DNA of 55,972 nucleotides, taken from positions 1-55,972 of the forward strand of contig JAMONS010000008.1 of the NCBI GenBank assembly GCA_027065555.1, written 5' to 3'. Made by a program: the position numbers and the translations under genes. Under the pieces are notes generated by a model. It was not told the DNA's origin. It worked only from the letters and a program-made list of their open reading frames with translations, and made no database searches. This document shows positions 1 through 8,866 of the stretch, piece by piece; the first letter of the stretch is position 1; every line of letters begins with the position of its first letter. The DNA comes from Hyphomicrobiales bacterium (lineage in GTDB: Bacteria; Pseudomonadota; Alphaproteobacteria; Rhizobiales; Devosiaceae).

Positions 1-99
1 TTTATTAGTGCTGTTTTCATTGCACAAATATCGGACAAAGCCGCTCTCAAAAAATTAGGTCTAGCGCTTTGTCATGATTTTTATATCAAAAGGCAAGTA

Positions 100-139
100 A
101 AAAGGCGCAAAATTCTAAGTTTTACGCCTTTTATTTTTT
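100..139 (-). terminator. Rho-independent terminator of the acyltransferase gene
   Basis: An 8-bp stem (AAAAGGCG at 100-107, CGCCTTTT at 125-132) continues past one mismatch into AAAA/TTTT and closes on a 7-nt loop. It lies just beyond the stop of the minus-strand gene. A T-rich run flanks it on both strands, so it may also stop plus-strand transcripts entering from the left. Bases 1-99 hold no gene I can support. Confidence 0.7.
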
Positions 140-1221
140 TACTCAGCAGGAGCTGGTCTAACTTTTGCTTTTGAGGGCAAGCTTCCTTTTGCTCCAGGAA
201 TGTGCGCCCAAGCAGGTCTTTCGAATAGGAATTTGCCATAACCAGTTTTTTGCACCATCCAATAAAGCACTAGTGGTGCGATAATAGCGATTATTAATAT
301 AACTAGAGAAAGCATGCCAGTATCGTTGATAATATTCAAGCGCTGTAGGATTTCTCGAGCTATTCCCATTGGTAAAGAAAACGCAAGGAAAATGACAATC
401 GAACGATTGCCCATAGCACTTAACCAGTTCATTGCCTTAAAGCGTACAAATAGGCTAGCGCTGATGCAAACAGCCATTGCGCCAATTAAAGCTAAAGATA
501 AATGCAATCCGGGTATGGCTGCAAAACCCATAACAAATTCTGTTGGCATTGCTTGATATTGTGGCAAGAACACTAATGCGCCATTTATAACAGCCCATAA
601 AGTTAAAGTGCCAACAATCAACAAAGGGCGTTTTGAAAAATATTCAACAATATCAAATATTCTTGGCGCAAACACATAGCCTACATAGAAATATATGAAA
701 TATTCTGAGAATTGGTTGAATGCATAAATTGGGGTGTCTATTGGCAATATTTGCAATGTTGCAGCAAGTATTAGCATTGCCCAATGCGGGATTTTTAACG
801 AATAAGCAATTTTTGCAGTAAGTGAAAAGAACGCTAAAACATAAATAAACCAGAGTAATGAATATGGCTCAACAATAGACCATAATATTAGGGACAGGGC
901 ATGAGCGGGGTGGAGTGAGAAAATAGCGTATTTGAAGACTATTATAATTACTGCCCAAAGCACATAAAAGTATAAATAATGCACAAAGCGGCGATCTAAA
1001 TAAGATTTCCAATCTCGTGCAATAACCGTTGAGAGAAAAAGTCCAGAAATTAGAAAAAATTCAGGCATTCTAAAGGGGGTAGCAAACCCAATAATATAGT
1101 GTAAAAAACCGACCTCTCCTGTCTCCTTGCCAACAGAATTAGCCACATAAAGCATCACAACCAAAATAATAGAAATGCCTTTGGCGCTATCAACCCAATC
1201 TAACCTTGTTTTACCGCTCAT
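139..1221 (-). CDS. Acyltransferase-3 family membrane protein
   Basis: This 360-residue polytopic membrane protein has the start of the acyltransferase 3 family (PF01757): RLDWVDSAKGI at residues 6-16, a first membrane segment, then FRMPEFFLISGLFLS near residue 50. About ten hydrophobic segments follow. Family members move acyl groups onto sugars or cell-envelope glycans at the inner membrane. The ATG at 1219-1221 follows a GAGA ribosome-binding site. At residue 25, fourteen positions after Asp11, where OafA-type members carry the conserved catalytic His, this protein has Tyr. It may therefore be inactive or act differently. The substrate cannot be read from the sequence. Confidence 0.8.
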   Translation of the reverse strand: MSGKTRLDWVDSAKGISIILVVMLYVANSVGKETGEVGFLHYIIGFATPFRMPEFFLISGLFLSTVIARDWKSYLDRRFVHYLYFYVLWAVIIIVFKYAIFSLHPAHALSLILWSIVEPYSLLWFIYVLAFFSLTAKIAYSLKIPHWAMLILAATLQILPIDTPIYAFNQFSEYFIYFYVGYVFAPRIFDIVEYFSKRPLLIVGTLTLWAVINGALVFLPQYQAMPTEFVMGFAAIPGLHLSLALIGAMAVCISASLFVRFKAMNWLSAMGNRSIVIFLAFSLPMGIAREILQRLNIINDTGMLSLVILIIAIIAPLVLYWMVQKTGYGKFLFERPAWAHIPGAKGSLPSKAKVRPAPAE

Positions 1222-1400
1222 AATATTCTCTTGTCACTAAATGTTACAAATATATAAAATAGTATAACAGAATTATATGGTTAACGCTGATAACTAAAGC
1301 GTGATAATAGGTTTATAGTTGTTTTATCCTAAAAATATATGCTTAATGAATTGTCAAATGGGGTATTTTTGATTTTATTCTAGCAAATGCAGAATTGATA

Positions 1401-1490
1401 CCAAGCACGGGGCAGGCTATGGTCGGGAGCAAAGCGAGCCTGCCCCGTACTAGATACGGGGGCGGCAAGAATAAAAGCAAGAGACAATAA
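1401..1490. repeat. GC-rich structured repeat, family R copy 1
   Basis: A perfect 12-bp inverted repeat (1407-1418 with 1437-1448) encloses a loop containing GGTCGGGAGC. The right arm can instead pair with ACGGGG at 1456-1461, giving two exclusive hairpins. The same two-hairpin layout and loop words recur at 9751-9889 and, degenerate, at 40549-40640. The composition is much richer in GC than the flanks. The rest of 1222-1496 is AT-rich without a recognisable gene. Confidence 0.65.
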
Positions 1491-1496
1491 ATTTTA

Positions 1497-1739
1497 TTAT
1501 ACTAATCTCTTTTTTGCAAACGCTCTGCCTGAATGTGACTTCAAATATTTTTCAAAATCATAAGCTTTTTGCTTGCCTATAAAGGCGTGATAAGAGATTA
1601 ATTTCCACGGCTTATATTTTGCAGTGTGTTTTGAATTTCCAGAATTATGTTCTGTAAGCCTTTGTTTCAAATTAGAAGTAGCTCCAGTATATTCTTGTTC
1701 GGGAAAATCAATACTTCTGATTACATAGACATAGTGCAT
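1497..1739 (-). CDS. GIY-YIG endonuclease-fold protein
   Basis: This 80-residue protein is a stand-alone GIY-YIG domain. It has YVYVIRS near the N-terminus, then YTGATSNLKQRLTEHN, which supplies the second motif with the conserved Arg and His, and AYDFEKYLKS with the acidic metal-binding position. Small proteins of this kind resemble the UvrC/URI nuclease domain; their cellular role is mostly unknown. It sits on the same strand as tRNA-Leu, about 108 bp after it, with a GC-rich palindrome between, so it could be read from the gpt/tRNA transcript. GAGAG lies about 6 nt before the ATG. Confidence 0.85.
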   Translation of the reverse strand: MHYVYVIRSIDFPEQEYTGATSNLKQRLTEHNSGNSKHTAKYKPWKLISYHAFIGKQKAYDFEKYLKSHSGRAFAKKRLV

Positions 1740-1755
1740 ATGATTCTCTCAAACA

Positions 1756-1849
1756 GTCCGTCGTCGCTCTACGAGCTATGCCGGACACGCTTCGCCCTAA
1801 CGCTCTACTTTGTGGCTGTGCCACGCATAGCCCGTAAGGGCGAAGCGTG
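1756..1849 (-). repeat. Palindromic trailer fused to the tRNA-Leu 3' end
   Basis: A perfect 13-bp inverted repeat (1786-1798 with 1837-1849) overlaps the encoded CCA of tRNA-Leu, so the precursor tail could pair with the CCA end. Inside is a small hairpin, GTGGC-tgt-GCCAC at 1812-1824. Beyond is a further arm, GTCCG at 1756-1760 with CGGAC at 1782-1786. The block is GC-rich against AT-rich surroundings and lies between the tRNA and the GIY-YIG gene. Confidence 0.65.
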
Positions 1850-1934
1850 GTGCAGGCGGCGAGAGTCGAACTCGCACGAGGGTTACCCTCTCAGGATTTT
1901 AAGTCCTGTGTGTCTACCATTCCACCACGCCTGC
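1848..1934 (-). tRNA. tRNA-Leu(UAA)
   Basis: The acceptor stem GCAGGCG/CGCCTGC is perfect. The anticodon arm is CAGGA-CTTAAAA-TCCTG, giving anticodon UAA. A long variable arm (GAGGGTAACCCTC) marks a class II tRNA, and the T arm GCGAGTTCGACTCTCGC is intact. CCA is encoded at 1848-1850. The gene starts 27 nt after the gpt stop on the same strand, which suggests processing out of a gpt transcript or a promoter within gpt. Confidence 0.97.
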
Positions 1935-1961
1935 ATATTTTTGAAGAACCTTTTATAAAAA

Positions 1962-2453
1962 TCAATCGGTATCACCTGATATTGGTTCTGCATAGGTCAC
2001 GTCAAGATCCCAAGGGAAATAAATCCAAGTATCTTGTGAAACTTCTGTAATAAATGTGTCAACCATGTCATTTCCAAGTGGTTTTGCATAAACTGTTGCA
2101 AAATGAGCGTTTGGTAACATCTCACGAACAATACGTGCGGTTGCTCCAGTGTCTACCAAATCATCAATGATTAGCACTTTCCCCTTTTTATCTAATTCTA
2201 AAACATCGTCCGAAACATGTTTAAGTATTTCAATCTTGCCCTGATCCTTATGAGCATAAGATTTTGCCGCAACACTTTCGACAACACGGATATTAAGCTC
2301 TCGTGCCACAATGGCCGCTGGAACTAATCCACCACGTGCAATAGCTACTATTGCATCAAAGGATCCAATATTTGTTAGCCGCCAAGCCAGCGCCCGTGAA
2401 TCACGGTGGAACTGATCCCAACTAACAGGAAAGGATTTGTTTGAAGGGTTCAT
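1962..2453 (-). CDS. gpt: Xanthine (guanine) phosphoribosyltransferase
   Basis: This 163-residue type I phosphoribosyltransferase transfers ribose-5-phosphate from PRPP to xanthine, guanine or hypoxanthine in purine salvage. The PRPP loop [13 protein letters not shown] is at residues 93-105, and [17 protein letters not shown] near residue 38 is typical of bacterial Gpt. The C-terminal WIYFPWDLD also fits the family. It starts 3 nt after the cinA-like stop, so the two genes are probably one transcript, followed by tRNA-Leu. The length is normal for the family. Confidence 0.93.
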   Translation of the reverse strand: MNPSNKSFPVSWDQFHRDSRALAWRLTNIGSFDAIVAIARGGLVPAAIVARELNIRVVESVAAKSYAHKDQGKIEILKHVSDDVLELDKKGKVLIIDDLVDTGATARIVREMLPNAHFATVYAKPLGNDMVDTFITEVSQDTWIYFPWDLDVTYAEPISGDTD

Positions 2454-2456
2454 TTA

Positions 2457-3221
2457 TTAAATCCTACTTGGCAAGATAATATTATTTTCAACATGTAATT
2501 CATCAACCATGCTTTGCACTAGCTTTGTAGATTTTTCAAGCGCAATTTTGTCATTTGAACGTAATATTATGCTAGAAAACTTCCCCATCTGTGGATAAGA
2601 TCCAATTTTTACATTTTTAAAGGCTTTTTGGATTTTTTCTAACCCTAAAGCAATTTTACTTTCCCCAACACCAACCATGATTTTATTCGATAATATTCTC
2701 TCTCCCTGCACTAATAAAGGGGCAATGCTTTTTAGCATATCTTGCATAATAATTGGCACGCCAGCCATCACATAGACATTATCAATAATAAATCCCGGAG
2801 CGCCAGTAACATTATTCTTTATTAATGTTGCCCCTTTTGGAATTCTAGCCATGCGTAAGCGCCCCTCGCTAAGCGCTTTATCTCCACTATGATCTTGCAA
2901 CATTATTTTGGCATCGGCGTTTATTTCTAATTCGACATTAAGCGCTTTTGCAACGGCATCTGCTGTAATGTCATCATGGGTTGGGCCAATTCCACCAGTG
3001 CTAAACACATAATCATGGTTTTTGCGCATATCATTAATTGAAATAATGATGTTCTCTAATTCATCAGCAACAATTCTTACCTCTTTAAGATCAATGCCAA
3101 TATCTGTGCAAAATAGCGCTATGGTGTGAATGTTTTCATCTCTTGTTTGCCCATTTAATATCTCATCACCAATAATTAATAATGCTGCACTTTTGCGTGG
3201 CTTTAAGTTTTGGTGGTTCAT
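2457..3221 (-). CDS. CinA-like molybdopterin-binding domain protein
   Basis: This 254-residue protein has a MoaB/Mog-type molybdopterin-binding fold. ALLIIGDEILNGQTRDEN is near the N-terminus and FSTGGIGPTHDDITADAVA near residue 90, both diagnostic of the CinA N-terminal domain. The C-terminal nicotinamide-nucleotide deamidase domain of full-length CinA is absent, as in the short alphaproteobacterial forms. CinA is linked to pyridine-nucleotide repair (ADP-ribose pyrophosphatase) and, in some bacteria, to competence. It is the first gene of the cinA-gpt pair, divergent from map across a 145-bp promoter region. Confidence 0.85.
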   Translation of the reverse strand: MNHQNLKPRKSAALLIIGDEILNGQTRDENIHTIALFCTDIGIDLKEVRIVADELENIIISINDMRKNHDYVFSTGGIGPTHDDITADAVAKALNVELEINADAKIMLQDHSGDKALSEGRLRMARIPKGATLIKNNVTGAPGFIIDNVYVMAGVPIIMQDMLKSIAPLLVQGERILSNKIMVGVGESKIALGLEKIQKAFKNVKIGSYPQMGKFSSIILRSNDKIALEKSTKLVQSMVDELHVENNIILPSRI

Positions 3222-3366
3222 ATTAGTATAACAATCTTGATTTATTTTGAAAATGAGGGCTATTTTGAAGTTACTTGCTAATTTATATTATGCAAGAAAA
3301 ATGTATTTTTCAATTTTCTAATTTACAAATATGTTTGGGTAATGTCTTTATTCTTTAGGAGTTTTT

Positions 3367-4194
3367 ATGATAACTTATATTGATGCAAAAAATAGCAAAC
3401 GCAAAGTTGCAGGGATAATTCCTTTGCATGACGAAACTGGTTTTGCTGGTATGCGTAAAGCTGGGCAATTATGCGCTCAAGCGCTTGATCTATTATATGA
3501 AGAGGTACGCCCCGGAATTACAACTTTAGAGCTAGATAGAATTGCTTTTGAATTTGCTCATGATAATGGAGCAGTGCCAGCAACTATGTTTTATCGTGGT
3601 TATAGGCATTCTATTTGCACATCAATAAATCACGTTGTTTGTCATGGTATCCCATCTGAAAAGCCTCTTAGAGAAGGTGACATTGTAAATATTGATATTA
3701 CATTAGTTGTTGATGGTTGGCATGGTGATAGCTCTCGCATGTATCCTGTGGGTGAGATTTCACGAAAAGCTGAGCGCTTAATCGAGATGACATATGAGGG
3801 GCTTGAGGTTGGTATTAAAGCTGCCAAGCCCGGAAATACAACAGGGGATATTGGCGCTGCCATTCAAACTTATGTAGAAAAACAACGAGCCTCTGTCGTT
3901 CGAGATTTTGTTGGACATGGGTTGGGGCAACGCTTTCACGATGAACCCAATATCATGCATTTTGGTACGCCCGGCACTGGTATTGAGTTAAAAGAGGGAA
4001 TGATTTTTACCATTGAGCCTATGGTGAATTTAGGTCGGGAGCATGTTAAAATACTAAGCGATGGCTGGACAGCGGTAACTAGAGATAGAACTCTTTCGGC
4101 ACAATGTGAGCATTCATTAGGCATAACAAAAACTGGTTGCGAGATATTTACAGGCTCTCCACTTGGCTTGTTTAACCCTATTGCAGTACGATGA
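3367..4194 (+). CDS. map: Methionine aminopeptidase, type I
   Basis: This 275-residue metalloprotease removes the initiator Met from nascent proteins. All five metal ligands are recognisable: Asp110, Asp121, His184, Glu217 and Glu248. His93 in NHVVCHGIP contacts substrate. Ligand spacing equals that of the E. coli enzyme with a 13-residue offset, so the N-terminus is only slightly longer. A strong AGGAG lies before the ATG. There is no N-terminal zinc-finger extension. radC starts 1 nt after its stop, suggesting translational coupling. Confidence 0.95.
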   Translation: MITYIDAKNSKRKVAGIIPLHDETGFAGMRKAGQLCAQALDLLYEEVRPGITTLELDRIAFEFAHDNGAVPATMFYRGYRHSICTSINHVVCHGIPSEKPLREGDIVNIDITLVVDGWHGDSSRMYPVGEISRKAERLIEMTYEGLEVGIKAAKPGNTTGDIGAAIQTYVEKQRASVVRDFVGHGLGQRFHDEPNIMHFGTPGTGIELKEGMIFTIEPMVNLGREHVKILSDGWTAVTRDRTLSAQCEHSLGITKTGCEIFTGSPLGLFNPIAVR

Positions 4195-4195
4195 G

Positions 4196-4891
4196 ATGAG
4201 CGAAAAACCTGACAATAATAAAAAGCATTATCATGGCCATCGCGAGAGGTTGCGCCAAAGGTTTGCACAAAATGGTTCAAGCAGTTTGCAAGATTATGAA
4301 TTGCTTGAGCTTATTTTATTTAGGCTTTTGCCACGTCGTGATACTAAACCAATAGCCAAAGCAATGATTGAGCGCTTTGGTAATTTCCCAGAAGCAATTA
4401 GCGCCCCATCACATCTATTAGAAGAAATTGACGGTTTAGGAAAAACAGCGATTATTGATCTGAAAGTAATTTTGGCAGCAACTCAACGTTTCAGCAAAGA
4501 AAGCATTTTGGATAGGCCAATACTTGGCTCTTGGGGTGAATTAATAAATTATTGTAATACGCAAATGGCTTATGAAACCAAAGAACAATTTCGTATCCTG
4601 TTTCTTGATAAGAAAAATTTTCTTATAGCTGATGAGGTGCAACAGATTGGAACAGTTGATCATACGCCTGTTTATCCACGTGAAGTTATAAAGCGCTCGC
4701 TTGAGCTTTCAGCAACGGCACTAATTTTGGTACATAATCACCCATCGGGCGATCCAACCCCTTCAAGCGCCGATATTAAAATGACTAAAGAGATAGATAA
4801 TATTGCCAAACCGTTGGGCATTACTGTGCATGACCATATAATTATTGGCCGTTCAGGACATTCATCTTTACGTGGTTTGAAGCTAATTTAG
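4196..4891 (+). CDS. radC: RadC family JAB/MPN-domain protein
   Basis: This 231-residue protein has an N-terminal helix-hairpin-helix-like region ([12 protein letters not shown], about 79-90) and a C-terminal JAMM metalloprotease fold. The metal-binding motif is [14 protein letters not shown], with His180, His182 and Asp193. RadC was once linked to DNA repair, but its molecular role is not settled. I start at the ATG 1 nt after the map stop; an upstream in-frame ATG at 4163 would overlap map by 32 nt and add residues unlike the family. It converges on the next gene with 1 nt between stops. Confidence 0.92.
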   Translation: MSEKPDNNKKHYHGHRERLRQRFAQNGSSSLQDYELLELILFRLLPRRDTKPIAKAMIERFGNFPEAISAPSHLLEEIDGLGKTAIIDLKVILAATQRFSKESILDRPILGSWGELINYCNTQMAYETKEQFRILFLDKKNFLIADEVQQIGTVDHTPVYPREVIKRSLELSATALILVHNHPSGDPTPSSADIKMTKEIDNIAKPLGITVHDHIIIGRSGHSSLRGLKLI

Positions 4892-4892
4892 C

Positions 4893-6044
4893 TTATGTCC
4901 TTCGTAATTTCTTTAAAAAACCACCTAGCTTTTTTGAGTTTTTGATATGAAAACGCAGCGTCTTTATAATTCTATGTAATATAGAAATAATATAGCCTTT
5001 GAAAGTCAAAGGAATATAAAAATGGCGCAAAGCAGTAAGAGAATTACACCAATGCCGCTTTTCATCGGTAAGCCCAGCCCCCATGTCATAGACACGAATT
5101 CCAGCATCAAAAATTGTTTGCATGACACGCAATAGGTTTTGCTTGCCCGGTGAGCCAGCTTGCATTTTAATGTTCTCACTCATCGAAGAAATTAGGCAAA
5201 ACATTTTCTTTTGATGTATGATATTATAACGAATTGCAACAATTTCTTTATTCACACGCAGTACATGCAAACTAACTTTCATATCACCATTGCTTTTCAT
5301 GATTTTGTAGTAAAACTGACGATGCTTTTCTTCTTCAAATGGGTTCTTAATACCCAAAATCTTAAATCGTTGCGCACGTTGTTTAAACATAAGCGAGAGA
5401 ATATTATCAATCTCTTTGTTATCAGCGCTAATTTCTTCAAAGCTCACATCACCAAGCGCATTTAGCTTTGCACTATGTTGTTTGTCATGTTTGCGTCTTG
5501 AGCGAGTTCTTTGTTCTCTATTACATTGCTCCCAACTCTCAAATTCTGAGCGATAGAGCATATCAGCTGGGGCAGATATTCCTAATTGAGAATATAGAGC
5601 ATCATCTGGCACATAAGGAATATACATAAGATCAAAACCCTTGAAAGATTTAATCAAAGCCTGCCAAAGAGATTTTTGCTCCTGCTCGCTAAATTTTACC
5701 ATTGCTTTGGCATTTATAAGCGGTGCTTCAACTCCTACTTGAGATTTTGTAAAAGGCATTAATGTTTTAACGCCCATCATTTTTGTGGCCTCAAGTGCCA
5801 TAATTATTATAGGTACATTATCAATTTTGAGCACGCTAAAATATTGATTTTCTGGTTTAATATCTAAAATACCTAGCCAAGTTCTAATAAAATCAAAATT
5901 TTGCCCTGGAGATTGAACTCCCAAATTTTCAAGGAAGCGCCATTCTGTTTCAATATCATCAATTACATTTGTTGTGGTAATTGAGATATTTAAGCTAGCA
6001 CCTTTGCTCTTTTTAAGAGATGTTTTTTTAATTTCCTTGTCCAT
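4893..6044 (-). CDS. GNAT-like acyltransferase (BioF2/CelD-like)
   Basis: This 383-residue protein resembles the GNAT_like family (PF13480) found in exopolysaccharide and cellulose-associated CelD proteins. Recognisable parts are an N-terminal TEWRFLENLG...NFDFIRTWL segment, a basic linker (EQRTRSRRKHDKQH near residue 180), FKQRAQRFKILGI, and a C-terminal half with RVYDMGAGLTDEKRHW that fits an acyl-CoA fold. No signal peptide or membrane segment is obvious. The C-terminus is unusually basic (HIKNSKKLGGFLKKLRR), which may bind membrane or nucleic acid. The substrate is unknown, and there is no polysaccharide locus nearby. Confidence 0.7.
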   Translation of the reverse strand: MDKEIKKTSLKKSKGASLNISITTTNVIDDIETEWRFLENLGVQSPGQNFDFIRTWLGILDIKPENQYFSVLKIDNVPIIIMALEATKMMGVKTLMPFTKSQVGVEAPLINAKAMVKFSEQEQKSLWQALIKSFKGFDLMYIPYVPDDALYSQLGISAPADMLYRSEFESWEQCNREQRTRSRRKHDKQHSAKLNALGDVSFEEISADNKEIDNILSLMFKQRAQRFKILGIKNPFEEEKHRQFYYKIMKSNGDMKVSLHVLRVNKEIVAIRYNIIHQKKMFCLISSMSENIKMQAGSPGKQNLLRVMQTIFDAGIRVYDMGAGLTDEKRHWCNSLTALRHFYIPLTFKGYIISILHRIIKTLRFHIKNSKKLGGFLKKLRRT

Positions 6045-6129
6045 AGGCCATCGCTATATCATTGCTCAAATAATTTGAAGCCACTATTCACTAGTAATAT
6101 GAAAGAGTAGTTGATATTTAATAAAAACA

Positions 6130-6867
6130 TTAGCCAATTAGACCAAGTGCTGGAAAGGTTTCTAACAGCCACCAAGAAAAACGAGTGAATTGCCCTGTCA
6201 TAAATGCCAAACCTGTTAGCACCAATAAAGCTCCCATGAACTTTTCAATAGTGCCAAGGTGTTTCTTAAAACCCTCAAAAAAGCTAGTAAATGGGCCAAT
6301 AGCTAAACCTGCTAAAAGAAATGGCACGCCAAGCCCTGCTGAGTAAATAGCTAATAATTTAGCGCCCTCAGCCGCTGAATCTTGCACAGCGGCAACCGAG
6401 AGAATAGCGGCAAGCACTGGCCCAATACATGGTGTCCAGCCAATGGCAAAAGCTACCCCCAACCCAAAACCACCAAGCGGACCACTAACTACGCTTGGCC
6501 CATGATGACGTATTTGCATATTGAGAAAGGCAAGCTTGAATATGCCCAAAAAATGCAACCCCATCGCAATAATCAGCAGGCCAGCTATTGGAGTTAAATA
6601 AGGCATTATTTGTCTAAAAGCCTGCCCAAACGCAGTTGCCGTTGCGCCAAGTGTGATAAATATAACAGAAAAGCCCATTATGAAGAACAATGATGTGAAA
6701 ACTGTGCGTCGCCAAAGAATACCAGGCTTAACACCGTCTTCTTGTAATTGCTCAAAAGATGCGCCACTCATATAGGTTAAATAGGGTGGCACAAGCGGTA
6801 AAACGCATGGGCTAAGGAAACTTAAAATTCCTGCTATAAATATAATTGGGAATGTTAATTCGCTCAT
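6130..6867 (-). CDS. ccdA: Cytochrome c biogenesis protein CcdA
   Basis: This 245-residue inner-membrane protein has about six transmembrane segments. The first redox Cys is in LSFLSPCVLPLVPPYLTYMSG near residue 15 and the second in AIGWTPCIGPVLAAIL. The two cysteines pass electrons from cytoplasmic thioredoxin across the membrane to periplasmic thiol partners for cytochrome c maturation. Length and topology match CcdA rather than the larger DsbD. It stands alone here, divergent from purB; no ccm genes are nearby. Confidence 0.93.
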   Translation of the reverse strand: MSELTFPIIFIAGILSFLSPCVLPLVPPYLTYMSGASFEQLQEDGVKPGILWRRTVFTSLFFIMGFSVIFITLGATATAFGQAFRQIMPYLTPIAGLLIIAMGLHFLGIFKLAFLNMQIRHHGPSVVSGPLGGFGLGVAFAIGWTPCIGPVLAAILSVAAVQDSAAEGAKLLAIYSAGLGVPFLLAGLAIGPFTSFFEGFKKHLGTIEKFMGALLVLTGLAFMTGQFTRFSWWLLETFPALGLIG

Positions 6868-7027
6868 TTATCTAACCTTTTTCTATAACCTTATTAACGC
6901 CTAGAAAATTTGAAGCAATAGCTCTGTTTAATTATCAAACAAAAGTGATTGCTTATTGCTTCATATTTTAGCTCATGCTAATGCGCATTTGAAAAGAATT
7001 AATAAATTAGCAAAAGAGCCTAACATT

Positions 7028-8344
7028 ATGATTTCACGATATTCTCGCCCTGAAATGGTCACCATTTGGTCGGCGCAAACAAAATTTAAGATTTGGTTTG
7101 AAATTGAAGCACATGCCGCAACAAAACAGGCAGAGCAGGGGGTTATCCCAAAAGAAGCCGCTAAAATCATCTGGGAAAAGGGTGGAAATGCTCAATTTAA
7201 TGTTGAGCGCATTGATGAGATAGAGCGTGAAGTAAAACATGATGTTATTGCTTTTTTGACGCACCTTTCTGAAATAGTGGGTGAGGAGGCTCGTTTTGTG
7301 CATCAAGGCATGACTTCTTCTGACGTTTTGGACACAACTCTTTCAGTGCAATTAAATCGTGCTAGTGATATTTTATTGGCAGATATTGATGCTTTACTTG
7401 CTGCGCTAAAAAAACGTGCATTTGAGCATAAAAACACCATAACCATTGGCCGCTCACACGCTATTCATGCCGAGCCAACCACTTTTGGCATAAAATTAGC
7501 GCAAGCCTATGCTGAAATGCAGCGCAATCGTGAAAGATTAGTTGCGGCGCAAAAAGACATCGCCACTTGCGCTATTTCTGGCGCTATTGGAACTTTTGCC
7601 AATATTGACCCCGAAGTTGAAAAATATGTTGCAGATCAGCTTGGCCTAAGCGTTGAGCCAGTTTCAACGCAAGTTATTCCACGTGATAGGCACGCAATGT
7701 TTTTTGCTACCCTTGGGGTAATTGCTTCTTCCATTGAGCGCATAGCGGTTGAAATTCGCCATTTACAACGTACCGAAGTGCTTGAAGTAGAAGAATATTT
7801 TTCTAAAGGGCAAAAAGGCAGCTCCGCCATGCCGCATAAGCGCAACCCAATATTAACTGAAAACCTAACAGGGTTGGCTCGTTTAGTGCGGGGCATGGTA
7901 ATTCCAGCAATGGAAAATGTAGCCCTTTGGCATGAGCGTGATATTTCTCATTCCTCAGTCGAGCGCATGATTGCCCCAGACGCTACAATTACTCTAGATT
8001 TTGCCCTTGTACGTTTAACAAACGTAATTGAGAATCTGTTGGTCTATCCTGATAATATGAAGGAAAATATGGATAAATTAGGCGGATTGCACAATTCACA
8101 ACGTGTATTATTAGCGCTCACCCAAGCAGGGCTTTCTCGTGAAGATAGCTATTCAGCGGTACAACGAAACGCCATGCAAGTTTGGCAGGCCAAGGGAAAT
8201 CGGACTGGCAAATTTGCAGAACTGCTAAAAGCCGATGAGCAAGTAAGCAATGCGCTTAGCAACGAGCAAATTGATGCTATGTTTGATGATGCTTATCACC
8301 TCAAACATGTCGATTTAATTTTTAGCCGAGTTTTTGAAGACTAA
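7028..8344 (+). CDS. purB: Adenylosuccinate lyase
   Basis: This 438-residue fumarase/aspartase-superfamily enzyme cleaves SAICAR in purine synthesis and adenylosuccinate in AMP synthesis. It shows GMTSSDVLDTTL near residue 94, GRSHAIHAEP at 141-150 with the catalytic His, and the family signature SSAMPHKRNP at 265-274. I start at the ATG preceded by AAAAGAG; an upstream in-frame codon at 6956 would add 24 atypical residues. Its stop overlaps that of the convergent zeta-inhibitor gene by 4 nt. purC and purS follow downstream on the same strand but not as a tight operon. Confidence 0.96.
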   Translation: MISRYSRPEMVTIWSAQTKFKIWFEIEAHAATKQAEQGVIPKEAAKIIWEKGGNAQFNVERIDEIEREVKHDVIAFLTHLSEIVGEEARFVHQGMTSSDVLDTTLSVQLNRASDILLADIDALLAALKKRAFEHKNTITIGRSHAIHAEPTTFGIKLAQAYAEMQRNRERLVAAQKDIATCAISGAIGTFANIDPEVEKYVADQLGLSVEPVSTQVIPRDRHAMFFATLGVIASSIERIAVEIRHLQRTEVLEVEEYFSKGQKGSSAMPHKRNPILTENLTGLARLVRGMVIPAMENVALWHERDISHSSVERMIAPDATITLDFALVRLTNVIENLLVYPDNMKENMDKLGGLHNSQRVLLALTQAGLSREDSYSAVQRNAMQVWQAKGNRTGKFAELLKADEQVSNALSNEQIDAMFDDAYHLKHVDLIFSRVFED

Positions 8345-8658
8345 GCTTCACTTAGCACTTCTTGCTTGGCTTGCGCTAAAAATTCAGCCATTTTGGCACG
8401 GAGATCTTCTTCGCTTACACTTGCACCAGCTTCTTTAATATCAGAACTAATCTTACGGTAAACATCTTCATCGCCTGCTTCTTCAAAGTCAGAAGCAATA
8501 ACTTCAGACACATAAGCGTTAACATCTTTTTTTCCGAGAAGTTCAGCAATCCAAATAGCTAGTTTTTTGTTGCGGCGAGCTTCTGCCTTAAATAGGAGTT
8601 GGGCATCGTGGGCAAATTTGGCTTCTTGGGCTTTTTCGCGATCATCAAATGTAGACAT
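8341..8658 (-). CDS. DUF1476 protein, F1-ATPase zeta-type inhibitor
   Basis: This 105-residue soluble, helical, charged protein belongs to DUF1476. The Paracoccus denitrificans member is the zeta subunit that inhibits ATP hydrolysis by F1Fo-ATP synthase. The N-terminal STFDDREKAQEAKFAHD is the recognisable start and, in the family, the inhibitory region; ARRNKKLAIWIAELLGKK follows. It lies between purB and purC on the opposite strand and has its own promoter region, shared divergently with purC. Family assignment is firm. The inhibitory role is taken from the Paracoccus homologue. Confidence 0.85.
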   Translation of the reverse strand: MSTFDDREKAQEAKFAHDAQLLFKAEARRNKKLAIWIAELLGKKDVNAYVSEVIASDFEEAGDEDVYRKISSDIKEAGASVSEEDLRAKMAEFLAQAKQEVLSEA

Positions 8659-8866
8659 TTTTATTCCTCAAATTAAGTTGTGCGCCCTTAATGGCATGTT
8701 CAGATATCACATAGGGTGTTAGTTTACTCAAATCAATATCAAACAGCTGTAAAAATGCTAACATCACCAATAATAGTTATAATAAAATCAATATTACTTG
8801 CAATAAATGAAAATTGGCGCAAAAAGCTTATGTAATACCCATCGATTCTAATTTTAAGGCAAAATA

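Noticed and set aside
4163-4195. A longer radC start overlapping map
   Set aside because: The added residues do not resemble RadC, and the ATG at 4196 fits coupled translation.
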